DNA of 45,649 bases from Clostridiales bacterium UBA6386 (GTDB lineage Bacteria > Bacillota > Clostridia > Oscillospirales > Oscillospiraceae). The translations under genes and the position numbers were made by a program. This document shows, in pieces, positions 8,674 to 17,003 of the stretch. Each line of letters opens with the position of its first letter. Position 1 is the first letter of the stretch. The stretch covers positions 1-45,649 of the forward strand of contig DJQM01000001.1 in the NCBI GenBank assembly GCA_002437585.1. Direction: 5' to 3'. The notes below the pieces were generated by a model. The model saw only the letters and a list, made by a program, of their open reading frames with translations. It was not told the DNA's origin and made no database searches.

Positions 8674-9687
8674 TTATCCCCGGACGTGCCAGCCCATAGG
8701 GATGAAAATCTCCGTAAATTTGTCCACGGCGTAGTTGTCCGTCATACCGGCGATGTAGTCGCAGACCGTCCGCTCCATGCCGTCGAAGGACAGCTGGGGC
8801 TGGAAGTCCTCAGGCATGGCCTCCGGGTGGGCGATGTAATAGTCAAAGAGCCGCTTGAGCATGTCCTTGGCCTTGCTTTCCTCCCCCTTGGCCACCGGAT
8901 TCCGATAGACCCGGGCGAACATAAAACTGCGCAAATCTTTCAACGCCCGCTCCACCTTGGGTGTCAGGCAGATAGCCCCCGCCTCCCGGGAGGCGGCGAT
9001 CGCGTCCGTCACCAGGGTGTTGATCCGGCTGCTGTGGGTGTGACCCAGAATGTCGGAAATCTCCGTCGGAATGTCGTCGTTGGTGAGGATTCCCGCCCGG
9101 ATGGCATCGTCAATGTCATGATTGACATAGGCGATCTGGTCGCTGCGGCGGACGATCTGTCCCTCCAGGGTTTCCGGCCAGGTGTCGCCGGTGTGACCCA
9201 CGATGCCCATGCGAACCTCGTAGGTCAGATTCAGCCCCATGCCGTCCCGCTCCAGAATATCCACCACCCGCAGGCTCTGCTCATTGTGGCGGAAGGGCTT
9301 GCCCAGGCAGTCAGAAAGTGCCGCCTCTCCGGCGTGGCCGAAGGGGGTGTGACCCAGGTCATGCCCCATGGCGATGGCCTCGGACAAATCTTCATTCAGC
9401 CCCAATGCCCGGGTGATGGTGCCCGCGATCCGGGAAACCTCCAGGGTGTGGGTCATCCGGGTGCGGTAATGGTCGCCCTCCGGCCGGAGGAAAACCTGGG
9501 TCTTGTGCATCAGCCGCCGGAAGGCCTTGCTGTGAACGATCCGGTCAATGTCCCGCTGATAGCAGGTGCGCACGTCCAGCTCCCGGGGCTCCTCCTGCCG
9601 GGGCCGCCCCTTGGTCTGGTCGGCAAAAGCGGCCAGAGGGTTCAGCCGTTTATGCTCCTGTCGCTCCAATTCTTCCTTAACCGTCAC
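8674..9687 (-). CDS. dgt: dGTP triphosphohydrolase-like HD-domain protein
   Basis: 337 residues. This HD-superfamily hydrolase cleaves dNTPs (classically dGTP) to nucleoside and triphosphate. HD metal residues are seen in RMTHTLEVSRIAG and AIAMGHDLGHTPFGHAGE, with further motifs ASREAGAICLTPKVERAL and the C-terminal MEDFQPQL-like segment. The N-terminal KAFRRLMHKTQVF is family-typical. The start appears to be GTG at 9687, preceded by GGAAG, and overlaps the upstream YigZ gene by 11 nt. dgt immediately before dnaG is a common Firmicute order. Exact substrate specificity cannot be read from sequence. Confidence 0.93.
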   Translation of the reverse strand: MTVKEELERQEHKRLNPLAAFADQTKGRPRQEEPRELDVRTCYQRDIDRIVHSKAFRRLMHKTQVFLRPEGDHYRTRMTHTLEVSRIAGTITRALGLNEDLSEAIAMGHDLGHTPFGHAGEAALSDCLGKPFRHNEQSLRVVDILERDGMGLNLTYEVRMGIVGHTGDTWPETLEGQIVRRSDQIAYVNHDIDDAIRAGILTNDDIPTEISDILGHTHSSRINTLVTDAIAASREAGAICLTPKVERALKDLRSFMFARVYRNPVAKGEESKAKDMLKRLFDYYIAHPEAMPEDFQPQLSFDGMERTVCDYIAGMTDNYAVDKFTEIFIPMGWHVRG

Positions 9688-10330
9688 CGCAATCGCTTCC
9701 TTTCCCGGATACCGGAAATGCCCGGTACTCCTGGCCGATTTCCATGCTTTCCACAGTGCCCGCGGTCATATCCGTGAGCCTGTCCAGAAATTCCCGGGTC
9801 TTTGCTTCCGGAAACAGCAGCTCCAGCTCCACCTCGGCTCCAAAGTCCGCCTTGCGGACAATGCCGCCGAAGGCTTCCGCCTCCAGCCGCACCCGCTCAT
9901 AGAAGCTGTAGGGACAGGGCACATACAGCACTGTCCACACCCGCTTCCTGGATTTGCCCGCCGCGTCCACAGCGATTTTCGCGCCCCGGGTATAGGCTCG
10001 CACCAGTCCCCCGGCTCCCAGCAGAATGCCGCCAAAGTACCGGGTCACTACGCAGACCGCATTGTACAGCCCCTCCCGCTGGAGCACCTGGAGCATAGGC
10101 ATTCCCGCGGTGCCCCCGGGCTCTCCGTCGTCGGAAAACCGGACGGCACCGTCCCGGATGATGTAGGCCCAGCAGTTATGGGTAGCGTCGTAGTGCTTTC
10201 TTTTCATCTCCTGGATCCGGGCAAGCGCTTCCTCCTCCGTCTCCGCCGGCCAAAGCCTGCCGATGAACCGGGATTTTTTCTCCACAAACTCGTCTTCGCC
10301 GTATCCGGTGGGGACAAGGTATTCGTCCAA
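9677..10330 (-). CDS. YigZ/IMPACT family protein
   Basis: 217 residues. The N-terminal UPF0029/IMPACT domain is clear (KKSRFIGRLWPAETEEEA, HNCWAYIIRDG, FSDDGEPGGTAGMPML, VVTRYFGGILLGAGGLVRAY). A DUF1949-like C-terminal part follows. The molecular role is uncertain; the eukaryotic relative IMPACT regulates Gcn2, while bacterial members are poorly characterised. The first codon appears to be TTG at 10330, 4 nt after the hflX stop, with a GAGG-like ribosome binding site in the hflX end, so translation is probably coupled. Likely cytoplasmic. Confidence 0.9.
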   Translation of the reverse strand: MDEYLVPTGYGEDEFVEKKSRFIGRLWPAETEEEALARIQEMKRKHYDATHNCWAYIIRDGAVRFSDDGEPGGTAGMPMLQVLQREGLYNAVCVVTRYFGGILLGAGGLVRAYTRGAKIAVDAAGKSRKRVWTVLYVPCPYSFYERVRLEAEAFGGIVRKADFGAEVELELLFPEAKTREFLDRLTDMTAGTVESMEIGQEYRAFPVSGKGSDCGDG

Positions 10331-10334
10331 GGCC

Positions 10335-11603
10335 TCAGCACTCCTTCACAATAAATTCCGAAAGTCTGCCGTACAGAATGGGGTCAAGCACCGTCTCCAC
10401 CTCGATGCCGGAATCGGTGTATTCCACCTTCTTCACCTGGGCATTGTCGTGGAGGGTCTCCACCATACCGCCCTTGTCATAGGGGAAGCGAAGGATCACA
10501 TGGTGCCGGGAATGACCCAGGGCTTCCTCGATGGCCTTCAGCAAGCCGTCCATATTCCGACCCCGTTTGGCGGAAATGGCCACGATATCCTTGCCCTTGG
10601 GAATATCCTCGGAATAGACCAGGTCGGCCTTATTATAGCACTTGAGCACCGGGGTGCCGGGCTTTGCCAGCTGGGCGATGAGCTTGTCCACCACGGCCAC
10701 ATGCTTCTCCAGATTCGGGTCGGAAGCGTCGATGACGTGAAGCAGCAGGTCTGCGTATTCCAGCTCCTCCAGCGTTGCGTGGAAGGCGTTCACCAGGTGG
10801 TGGGGCAGCTTGGAAATGAAGCCCACGGTATCGGACAGAATCACATCCAGATTGTCGGACACCTTCAACTGCCGGGAGGTGGTGTCCAGGGTATCAAAAA
10901 GTCGGTTGTTGGCGGGAATGCCCGCGTTGGTCAGCTGATTCAGAAGCGTGGATTTTCCCGCGTTGGTGTAGCCAACGATGGCCACCACAGGAATGGCGTT
11001 TTTCATCCGCCGCTCCCGCTGGACGGCCCGAACCTTGCGCACCTGCTCCAGCTCCTCCTCCAGCCGGGTGATCCGCTCCCGGATGTGCCGCCGGTCGGAT
11101 TCCAGCTTGGTCTCGCCGGGGCCCCGGGTGCCGATGCCGCCGCCCTGCCGGGACAAGCTGGCACCCATTCCGGAAAGCCGAGGGAGCAAATACTGATACT
11201 GGGCAAGCTCCACCTGAAGCCGGCCTTCCTTGGTTTTCGCCCGCTGGGCGAAAATGTCCAGAATCAACGCGCTGCGGTCAATGACCGTCACGCCGATGAT
11301 CTCCTCCAACGCCCGGATATTGCCGGGAGACAGCTCATTGTCAAAAATCACCATGGTGGACTGGGTGGCCTCCGCCAGCATCCGGATCTCCTGGGCCTTG
11401 CCCTCGCCGATGAAGCTGTGGGAATCCGGGGTATGCCGGTTCTGGAGTACCTTGCCGGTGCAGAAGCCTCCGGCGGTCTCCAGCAGATCCTCCAGCTCCT
11501 TCAGGGATTCCTCCGTGGCGGTCTGCTCCTCGGTAAAGCAATCCGCGTTCAGTCCCACCAGCACCGCCCGCTCCTGGACGGCGGTTTCAAGATTTTCTTC
11601 CAT
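10335..11603 (-). CDS. hflX: GTPase HflX
   Basis: 422 residues from the chosen ATG at 11603. An ATG at 11627 is also in frame, but it would lie only about 2 nt after the predicted transcription start and lacks a ribosome binding site, whereas 11603 has GGAGG at good spacing. HflX rescues stalled or stressed 70S ribosomes by splitting them. The HflX N-terminal domain (GKAQEIRMLAE, DNELSPGNIRALEE, DRSALILDIFAQRAKT) is followed by the coiled-coil linker GIGTRGPGETKLE and the G domain (G1 GYTNAGKST, G3 DTVGF, G4 NKAD). First gene of the long operon. Confidence 0.96.
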   Translation of the reverse strand: MEENLETAVQERAVLVGLNADCFTEEQTATEESLKELEDLLETAGGFCTGKVLQNRHTPDSHSFIGEGKAQEIRMLAEATQSTMVIFDNELSPGNIRALEEIIGVTVIDRSALILDIFAQRAKTKEGRLQVELAQYQYLLPRLSGMGASLSRQGGGIGTRGPGETKLESDRRHIRERITRLEEELEQVRKVRAVQRERRMKNAIPVVAIVGYTNAGKSTLLNQLTNAGIPANNRLFDTLDTTSRQLKVSDNLDVILSDTVGFISKLPHHLVNAFHATLEELEYADLLLHVIDASDPNLEKHVAVVDKLIAQLAKPGTPVLKCYNKADLVYSEDIPKGKDIVAISAKRGRNMDGLLKAIEEALGHSRHHVILRFPYDKGGMVETLHDNAQVKKVEYTDSGIEVETVLDPILYGRLSEFIVKEC

Positions 11604-11635
11604 AGGTTCCTCCGAAGCATCATTCATTATGGTTT

Positions 11636-11665
11636 AGTATAGCACATCCGCCCACCCTGGGACAA
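11636..11665 (-). promoter_or_regulatory. Promoter of the hflX operon
   Basis: On the minus strand a TTGTCC -35 box (11660-11665) is separated by 18 nt from a TATACT -10 box (11636-11641). The predicted start is about 11629, giving a leader of roughly 25 nt to the GGAGG-preceded ATG at 11603. Confidence 0.75.
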
Positions 11666-11680
11666 CTGTTTTTCTCAGAA

Positions 11681-11717
11681 AAAACAAAAAATCCGCACCA
11701 CGGATCCGTAGTGCGGA
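11681..11717 (-). terminator. rpmE terminator
   Basis: Inverted repeat 11692-11704 with 11705-11717 (7 plus 5 bp with one mismatch pair), followed on the minus strand by TTTTTTGTTTTTT. It lies just downstream of the rpmE stop and upstream of the hflX promoter. Confidence 0.85.
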
Positions 11718-11728
11718 ATTTTCTGCTC

Positions 11729-11929
11729 TTACTTCAAGCCAAAACGCTTGTTGAAGCGATCAACCCGTCCACCGGTGTCAACCAGCTTCTGCTTGCCGGT
11801 ATAGAAAGGGTGGCACTTGGAGCAGATCTCAACACGAATGTCCTTCTTGGTAGAACCGGTCGTAAAGACATTGCCGCAGGCACAGCGGATGGTGGTCTGT
11901 TCGTACTTGGGATGGATACCTTCCTTCAT
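11729..11929 (-). CDS. rpmE: 50S ribosomal protein L31
   Basis: 66 residues, normal for bacterial L31, a small protein at the central protuberance of the 50S subunit. It is the zinc-binding (C+) form: cysteines in IRCACGN and ICSKCH give a four-Cys set. The start at 11929 is chosen because AAAGAGGTG lies just before this ATG and the product then begins MKEGIHPKY as in other L31 proteins; the frame runs further upstream without support. Its own promoter and terminator flank it, so it is monocistronic. Confidence 0.97.
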   Translation of the reverse strand: MKEGIHPKYEQTTIRCACGNVFTTGSTKKDIRVEICSKCHPFYTGKQKLVDTGGRVDRFNKRFGLK

Positions 11930-11996
11930 TTCGTTCACCTCTTTCGTATCAGTTAAAGGGCACAAAGCACCCAAAGCAATCTTCAATCGCCCGGAT

Positions 11997-12025
11997 ATCA
12001 TATCACATTGCCGGGAAGAATGCAA
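11997..12025 (-). promoter_or_regulatory. Promoter of rpmE
   Basis: On the minus strand TTGCAT (12020-12025), a 17-nt spacer, and TATGAT (11997-12002). The untranslated leader would be about 60 nt. Confidence 0.8.
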
Positions 12026-12074
12026 GTATTATTTTTGGTTTTTTGAAAAAAGTTGTCGTCCTGCCGGAGCTTTC

Positions 12075-13298
12075 TCAGAACGCCCAATTGCCGCCCCGGA
12101 AAATGGGCATCGTCCGGCCGTTCTCACAGAGGGCATCAATGTCCATGCTGTCGCAGCCGATCATGAAATCCTCGTGGATCATGGAGTCGTTGACCCCCAA
12201 AAGCCGGCATTCCTCCAACGAACGGTTCCGGAAATTTTCGATGGTATCGGCAAAGCCGCAGCCCAGAGCCAGGTGGCAGGCGGCGTTTTCGTCAAAAAGG
12301 GTATTGTAGAACAGGAAGCCCATTTCCGCGATGGGGCTGCGCTGGGGAACCAATGCGCACTCGCCCAGATAAGCCGCGCCCTCGTCCATGGCCACCATGG
12401 TTTGCAGCAGTGCCTCCCCCGTCCGGGCCTTCGCTTCCACCACTCTGCCATTTTCAAACCGGAACCGGAAGTCCTCAATGAGCTGTCCCTGATAACTCAG
12501 GGGCTTGGTGGCGTGGACAACGCCCTCCGCCTTTCCCCGCATGGGTGAAATGAAGCACTCCTCGGAAGGGATGTTGGGGTTAAAGGAAATTCCTTGCAGG
12601 CTGTCCTCCCGGCCGCCGCACCAGATGGCCTGGGGAATCATCTCTACGGTCAGGTCGGTGCCGTTGTCCGCCTTGTAATGCAGAGCGTGGATGCGCAGGC
12701 CGTTGAGATAATCGCAGCGGGCTTTCAGGTCGGCGTTGTGAGCTTCCCAGGCGGCAACGGGGTCTTCCGTCACCCGGGAGGCACTGAGGATGGCCTGCCA
12801 GAGCCTTTCCACCGCCGTGCCGGTACGCAGACCGGGAAAGACCTTTTTCGCCCATTTCTTTCCGGGTACCGCCGCGATACACCACTGATCCCGATTCTCC
12901 CGCCGATCCCGGTAGGGCTTCAGAATGGGATAGCGCAGCTGCCGAGCCTTGGCGGCCTTGTTCAGGTTCATGCCCTTCAGGCCGTCCGGGTCATCGGATT
13001 CCAGATAGATCCGGGCGGGAAGCACCCGGCACATGTGCTCCTGCCGCTCCCGCTCCCAGGCTTCCACCGTGCCCAGGGTTTTCAGGGACTGGCGGCGCAG
13101 ATGAAGCTTCTCCAAGGGCTGATAGCTCCACTCCACGATGACCTTTTTGGCCTTGGCAGCGTAGGCCTCCTTCACAACCAGCTCCACAAATTCCGGCTGG
13201 TCGAGCCCCGCGTGGATCATGACCTCCTGGCCGGGCTGGACATTCACGCCGCAGCGGACGATCAGCCGGGCATAGGCCTGCAATACGGATTTTTTCAT
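12075..13298 (-). CDS. M29-family aminopeptidase
   Basis: 407 residues, the usual length of thermophilic-type (AmpS/PepS) metallo-aminopeptidases, which remove N-terminal residues with two metal ions. Metal-site regions characteristic of M29 are visible: NPNIPSEECF (Glu), AYLGECALV (Glu), LFYNTLFDENAACHLALG (Tyr, Asp, His) and SMIHEDFMIG (His, Asp). The N-terminus MKKSVLQAYARLIVRCGVNV with QPGQEVMI is typical. Cytoplasmic. It has a good promoter and is divergent from the homocysteine methyltransferase gene. No clear terminator is seen between it and rpmE. Confidence 0.94.
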   Translation of the reverse strand: MKKSVLQAYARLIVRCGVNVQPGQEVMIHAGLDQPEFVELVVKEAYAAKAKKVIVEWSYQPLEKLHLRRQSLKTLGTVEAWERERQEHMCRVLPARIYLESDDPDGLKGMNLNKAAKARQLRYPILKPYRDRRENRDQWCIAAVPGKKWAKKVFPGLRTGTAVERLWQAILSASRVTEDPVAAWEAHNADLKARCDYLNGLRIHALHYKADNGTDLTVEMIPQAIWCGGREDSLQGISFNPNIPSEECFISPMRGKAEGVVHATKPLSYQGQLIEDFRFRFENGRVVEAKARTGEALLQTMVAMDEGAAYLGECALVPQRSPIAEMGFLFYNTLFDENAACHLALGCGFADTIENFRNRSLEECRLLGVNDSMIHEDFMIGCDSMDIDALCENGRTMPIFRGGNWAF

Positions 13299-13327
13299 TG
13301 TCTTCGCTCCTTTGGTCGGTTTGGTTT

Positions 13328-13356
13328 ATCCTAGCAGAAAAACGGGAAACAGTCAA
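13328..13356 (-). promoter_or_regulatory. Promoter of the M29 aminopeptidase gene
   Basis: On the minus strand TTGACT (13351-13356), 17 nt, TAGGAT (13328-13333). Its -35 box lies only 5 nt from the -35 box of the divergent promoter. Confidence 0.75.
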
Positions 13357-13361
13357 TGCTC

Positions 13362-13390
13362 TTGCATTCCCCGCCTTTTTCCTATATAAT
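13362..13390 (+). promoter_or_regulatory. Promoter of the homocysteine methyltransferase gene
   Basis: TTGCAT (13362-13367), 17-nt spacer, perfect TATAAT (13385-13390), giving a leader of about 30 nt to the ATG at 13426. Confidence 0.85.
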
Positions 13391-13425
13391 ACGCTTAAAT
13401 GAATTTTGAACTGTGAGGGATCATC

Positions 13426-14292
13426 ATGCTGACAAGACAACAGCTGCAAGAAAAAATCGCCGGAGGCGTCCATATCCTAGACGGTGCCACCGGCTCCAAT
13501 CTGCGAAATTCCGGTATGCCCAAGGGCTGCTGCTCCGAAGAATGGATTCTTGCCAATCCGGAGCCGTTGGTCGCTCTCCAGCGTGCCTACGCCGAGGCAG
13601 GCTGCCAGATCATCTACGCACCCACCTTCCAGGGGCAGCCCATTGCCCTGAAGCGGGTGGGACTGGACGGACAGGCGGAAGCCATCAACGAGGCTCTGGT
13701 CGCCCTGTCCCGCTCTGCCGCACCCGGCTGTCTCATTGCCGGAGACATTACCACTCTGGCCAATTTCTGCGACAGCTGGGACGCGGCGTGCTTTGACCTG
13801 ATGGTGGAAAACTACCGCCGCCAGATCCACGGTCTGATCGCCGGCGGCGCGGACTTGCTTATCGGCGAGACCCTACTCTATCAGCAGGAGGCGGAGGCCA
13901 TTCTGTGCGCCGCGGAGCTGGAGGGAGCGGACGCCGCCATGTACTCCTTCACCATGCAGCCAGACGGTTCCCTGTTCTCCGGAGCCGATGCCGGGGCAGC
14001 TCTGAAATCGTTGGAAGATTCCGGGGCGGTGGCCGTGGGCTTCAACTGCGTCAGCGCGGACATGATGACACCGTACCTTGTCACCAAGCTCCGCCGTTCG
14101 GTGAAAATCCCCCTGATCTGCAAGCCCAACGCGGGCATTCCCACCATCGGCAGCGACGGCATGGCGGTCTATTCCCAGACTCCGGCGGAGTTTGCGGAGG
14201 TTATGGCAAAGTGCAAGGAAAACGGGGCAACGCTCCTGGGCGGCTGCTGCGGCACTACGCCTGAATACATGGCTGCCATCGCCAGCCTATAA
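13426..14292 (+). CDS. Homocysteine S-methyltransferase family protein
   Basis: 288 residues, a single Hcy-binding TIM barrel. The N-terminal LDGATGSNLR matches the homocysteine-binding start of MmuM and of the MetH N-domain. The zinc ligands are visible as Cys in VGFNCVS (about residue 208) and the paired cysteines of GGCCGTTPEYM near the C-terminus. It transfers a methyl group to homocysteine to make methionine; the donor (S-methylmethionine, or a folate/corrinoid partner encoded elsewhere) cannot be decided, since no MetH cobalamin module is present here. Preceded by a TGAGGGATC ribosome binding site and followed by a strong terminator. Confidence 0.92.
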   Translation: MLTRQQLQEKIAGGVHILDGATGSNLRNSGMPKGCCSEEWILANPEPLVALQRAYAEAGCQIIYAPTFQGQPIALKRVGLDGQAEAINEALVALSRSAAPGCLIAGDITTLANFCDSWDAACFDLMVENYRRQIHGLIAGGADLLIGETLLYQQEAEAILCAAELEGADAAMYSFTMQPDGSLFSGADAGAALKSLEDSGAVAVGFNCVSADMMTPYLVTKLRRSVKIPLICKPNAGIPTIGSDGMAVYSQTPAEFAEVMAKCKENGATLLGGCCGTTPEYMAAIASL

Positions 14293-14300
14293 GCCTTCAA

Positions 14301-14329
14301 AAAAAAGCAGGGACACCCCTGCTTTTTTT
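14301..14329. terminator. Terminator after the methyltransferase gene
   Basis: AAAAAAGCAGGG pairs with CCCTGCTTTTTTT around a 4-nt loop. Strong intrinsic terminator on the plus strand and symmetrical enough to act in both directions. Confidence 0.9.
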
Positions 14330-14357
14330 GTTGCTATTTTATCCGGTTTGATATATT
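14328..14357 (+). promoter_or_regulatory. Possible promoter of the membrane acyltransferase-like gene
   Basis: TTGTTG (14328-14333), 18-nt spacer, TATATT (14352-14357). The predicted start would fall within a few bases of the ATG at 14366, so the transcript would be nearly leaderless; only a GAAGG lies 3 nt before the ATG. Confidence 0.5.
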
Positions 14358-14365
14358 ATGAAGGT

Positions 14366-15781
14366 ATGAAGAAAACTATACATCTTTACGTCAGCCGCAA
14401 CAACGTGCTGATCTGGCTGATGACGCTGTGCATGGCAGCTTCGGCAGTGACCCGCATTGCCTTCTCCGACTTGAAAGGACCGGTGGATGGCTATTTCGTG
14501 TGGTGTCAAATCATTCTGCCAATCGGGGCTACCACGCTGTTCGCGCTCATCGCCCTGCTGAACGGTGAAAACCAGTTCTACAAAACCGCCATTCCCGTCT
14601 GGATGATGTGCCTCTACGCCGGACTCTGGATCTCCGGCAATGTCAATGGCCGGATGATGACCTTGCTGTTCTGGCTGGCGCTGATCTTCTTCGCGGTGAG
14701 CTACACGGACATCACCGCCGGGCATCAGGGGGTATTCTTTCTGCTGCCTATGGTCTGCGTGCCCATGGGAATCCTGCTGTACTTCTACCGCCGGGGGATC
14801 CTGGCTGGAGACCTGGCTGCCTACAAGGACTGCGCTGCGGATTTTCTGGCTCTGACCGGCGTAATCCTGGCCTGTCTTGCCGTTCGGGTGCACCCTGCCG
14901 GTGAGTACCACCCCACCTGGGGTGATCGTCCCGACGGACGGCGAATCCGCACCCTGCCTGCCATGTCCCAGGTGTCCCCCTACATCATGGTCACCCGGAA
15001 CACCTCGGACAACCTGTTCTCGGATTCCATCGAGATCAGCCAGATCGACCGCTACATCCGTCAGAAGCGGCGGGAGGGTCTGACCAGCTTCGGCATCACC
15101 CATGTGCTGCTGGCCTGCTACGTCCGCTGCCTGTGCCGTTTCCCCGGACTGAACCGGTTTATTGCCGGCCAGAAGGTTTACTCCCGTGGGGACGACATTC
15201 AGTACTGCATGACCATCAAGAAGGAAATGCGGACGGATTCCCCGGAGACGGTCATCAAGGTACACTTAAAGCCCACGGACACCGCCGCGGACGTTTACAA
15301 CAAGTACCAGGAGGCCGTCGACAAGGTAAAAAGCACAGCTTCTCTGGACAGCGATTTTGACGCCACCGCCGGGGTCTTCACCCTGATTCCCGGAGTGCTG
15401 TTGAAATTCGCCGTGTGGCTGTTGAAAACCATGGACTATTTCGGCCTGCTCCCCGGCTTCCTGCTGGAGGTCAGCCCCTTCCACGGGAGCCTGTTCTTCA
15501 CCTCCATGGGGTCTCTGGGCATTCCGCCCATCTACCACCACCTGTATGATTTCGGCAACCTGCCTGTGTTCGGCTCTTTCGGTATGAAGCGGCGGGCTTA
15601 CGAAGTCACGGAGGACGGCAGTGTGGTGCAGCGCAAGTATGTGGACGTGAAATTCTCTTTGGATGAGCGGATCGTGGACGGCTATTATTACGCCGCCTTC
15701 TTCAAACATTACAAGCGGATTCTGGCTCACCCGGAAATGCTGGATCGGCCGCCGGAGGAAGTCCTGAAGGACATCGACTGA
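14366..15781 (+). CDS. Membrane protein with 2-oxoacid dehydrogenase E2/CAT-fold domain lacking the catalytic His
   Basis: 471 residues. The chosen ATG follows the preceding terminator; an upstream extension of the frame would run through that terminator. About six hydrophobic segments fill residues 10-185, then a roughly 270-residue domain resembles the E2 acyltransferase/chloramphenicol acetyltransferase fold (SPYIMVTRNTSDN, FGITHVLLACYVRCL, FTSMGSLG, SLDERIVDGYYYAAFF). In true E2 enzymes the last motif reads HRxxDG; here the position of the catalytic His is Glu434. No lipoyl or subunit-binding domain is present. It may be an inactive or differently reacting acyltransferase fixed to the membrane. 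birA starts 1 nt after its stop. Confidence 0.8.
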   Translation: MKKTIHLYVSRNNVLIWLMTLCMAASAVTRIAFSDLKGPVDGYFVWCQIILPIGATTLFALIALLNGENQFYKTAIPVWMMCLYAGLWISGNVNGRMMTLLFWLALIFFAVSYTDITAGHQGVFFLLPMVCVPMGILLYFYRRGILAGDLAAYKDCAADFLALTGVILACLAVRVHPAGEYHPTWGDRPDGRRIRTLPAMSQVSPYIMVTRNTSDNLFSDSIEISQIDRYIRQKRREGLTSFGITHVLLACYVRCLCRFPGLNRFIAGQKVYSRGDDIQYCMTIKKEMRTDSPETVIKVHLKPTDTAADVYNKYQEAVDKVKSTASLDSDFDATAGVFTLIPGVLLKFAVWLLKTMDYFGLLPGFLLEVSPFHGSLFFTSMGSLGIPPIYHHLYDFGNLPVFGSFGMKRRAYEVTEDGSVVQRKYVDVKFSLDERIVDGYYYAAFFKHYKRILAHPEMLDRPPEEVLKDID

Positions 15782-15782
15782 A

Positions 15783-16580
15783 ATGGAACAGGCAATTTTT
15801 AGCGCATTGGCTCCGGATTATCCCTGGCGGGATCGGATTCACTATCTTCCGGAAGTGGATTCCACCAATGACCGGTTGAAAATTCTTGCCGCCCGGGGTG
15901 CCCCCAACGGCACAGCCGTGATTACCGATCACCAGACCGGAGGGCACGGCCGCCGGGGTCGGCGCTTCCTATCGCCCCCTGGGGTGGGCATTTACCTGAG
16001 TATGCTTCTGCGCCCGGGCTGCTCCCCTGCCCGGCTCATGCACCTGACCTGCGCCGCAGGCGTTTCCGTGTGCGACGCCATCGAAAAGGCCGTCGGATTC
16101 CGACCCTCCATCAAGTGGACGAACGACCTGGTTTCTGACCGTCGGAAGCTGGGGGGCATTCTGACCGAGCTTCGACTGGACAAAGACGGGAATGTGGACT
16201 ATGCCATCATCGGAATCGGTATCAACTGCTGCCAGCGGGAATCCGATTTCCCGGAGGAAATCCGTTCGGTAGCCGGTTCTCTCGCTATGGTCTCCGGCTC
16301 CCCCGTTGACCGAGCCGGTCTGGCCGCCGCCGAGCTGGAAGCCCTGTATGGAATGAGCACCGGGCTTCTGTCACGAAAATCGGAAATCATGGCACAGTAC
16401 CGAAAGGACTGCATTACCCTGGGTCAGGCGGTTTCCCTGGTGCGGGGCGACGAGGTTCGCCACGGCCTTGCTCAGGACATTGACGAGGACGGAGCGTTGC
16501 TGGTTCGCTTTCCGGATGGACACATTGAGACCGTCAACTCCGGCGAAGTCAGCGTCCGGGGCATGTACGGTTATGTTTAA
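15783..16580 (+). CDS. birA: Biotin-[acetyl-CoA-carboxylase] ligase (monofunctional)
   Basis: 265 residues. It activates biotin with ATP and attaches it to carrier proteins such as AccB. Core motifs: DSTNDRLKIL, the GGHGRRGRRF biotinoyl-AMP loop (about residues 47-57), KWTNDLVSDRRKLGGIL and IGIGINC; a C-terminal SH3-like domain (VSLVRGDEVRHGLAQDIDEDGALLV, split here) follows. The N-terminal helix-turn-helix of bifunctional BirA repressors is absent, so it should not regulate transcription. Translationally coupled to the E2-like gene upstream. Confidence 0.95.
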   Translation: MEQAIFSALAPDYPWRDRIHYLPEVDSTNDRLKILAARGAPNGTAVITDHQTGGHGRRGRRFLSPPGVGIYLSMLLRPGCSPARLMHLTCAAGVSVCDAIEKAVGFRPSIKWTNDLVSDRRKLGGILTELRLDKDGNVDYAIIGIGINCCQRESDFPEEIRSVAGSLAMVSGSPVDRAGLAAAELEALYGMSTGLLSRKSEIMAQYRKDCITLGQAVSLVRGDEVRHGLAQDIDEDGALLVRFPDGHIETVNSGEVSVRGMYGYV

Positions 16581-16615
16581 GATCCTTTAATTTACAAATA
16601 AACCCAATTTGTTTC

Positions 16616-16644
16616 TTGCTTTTTCTTCTCATACCGGTTATAAT
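16616..16644 (+). promoter_or_regulatory. Promoter of the small membrane protein gene
   Basis: TTGCTT (16616-16621), 17-nt spacer, perfect TATAAT (16639-16644); GGAGG at 16663-16667. Confidence 0.85.
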
Positions 16645-16676
16645 ATGGGAAGATTACGTTATGGAGGTTGTGCCAT

Positions 16677-16988
16677 ATGAAAACTCTGAATACCATTGTC
16701 AAAATTCTGGCCGCTCTGGCTGCCGTAGCCGGTGCCGTCTATGTTGTCGCCACCTACGGTGAGCAGATCACCGCCTGGGCCAAGAAGGTTCTGGCCTCTG
16801 CGCCCAAGTGCCCCGCCTGCAAGGAGGAATCTGCTGCGGAAGCTCCCGCCGTGGAGACAGCCGCGGAAGAGCCTGCCGCTGTGGAGGTGCCTGTCGAGGC
16901 TCCTGCCGCGGAAGTGCCCGCCAAGACCCCCGCTCAGGAGCCTGCACCCCACGAGCCCGTGGCTGAAGAGGCGGATTTTGCCGAGTAA
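16677..16988 (+). CDS. Small Ala/Pro/Glu-rich membrane-anchored protein
   Basis: 103 residues. No family recognised. A hydrophobic helix (residues 5-24, IVKILAALAAVAGAVYVVA) is followed by a short amphipathic piece, a CPAC pair (about residues 44-47), then a low-complexity tail made almost only of Ala, Pro, Glu and Val to the end. The N-terminus resembles small bacterial proteins with a single anchor; the tail is likely extended. The ATG at 16677 is 9 nt after GGAGG; a TTG at 16668 touches the ribosome binding site and was not used. Monocistronic with its own strong promoter and terminator, so it is probably well expressed. Confidence 0.75.
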   Translation: MKTLNTIVKILAALAAVAGAVYVVATYGEQITAWAKKVLASAPKCPACKEESAAEAPAVETAAEEPAAVEVPVEAPAAEVPAKTPAQEPAPHEPVAEEADFAE

Positions 16989-17003
16989 AACGCATGGAAG
17001 AAA

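Noticed and set aside
10263..11642. Long plus-strand frame opposite hflX
   Set aside because: Product is a Gly/His/Leu-rich antisense translation of a clear hflX gene; no ribosome binding site.
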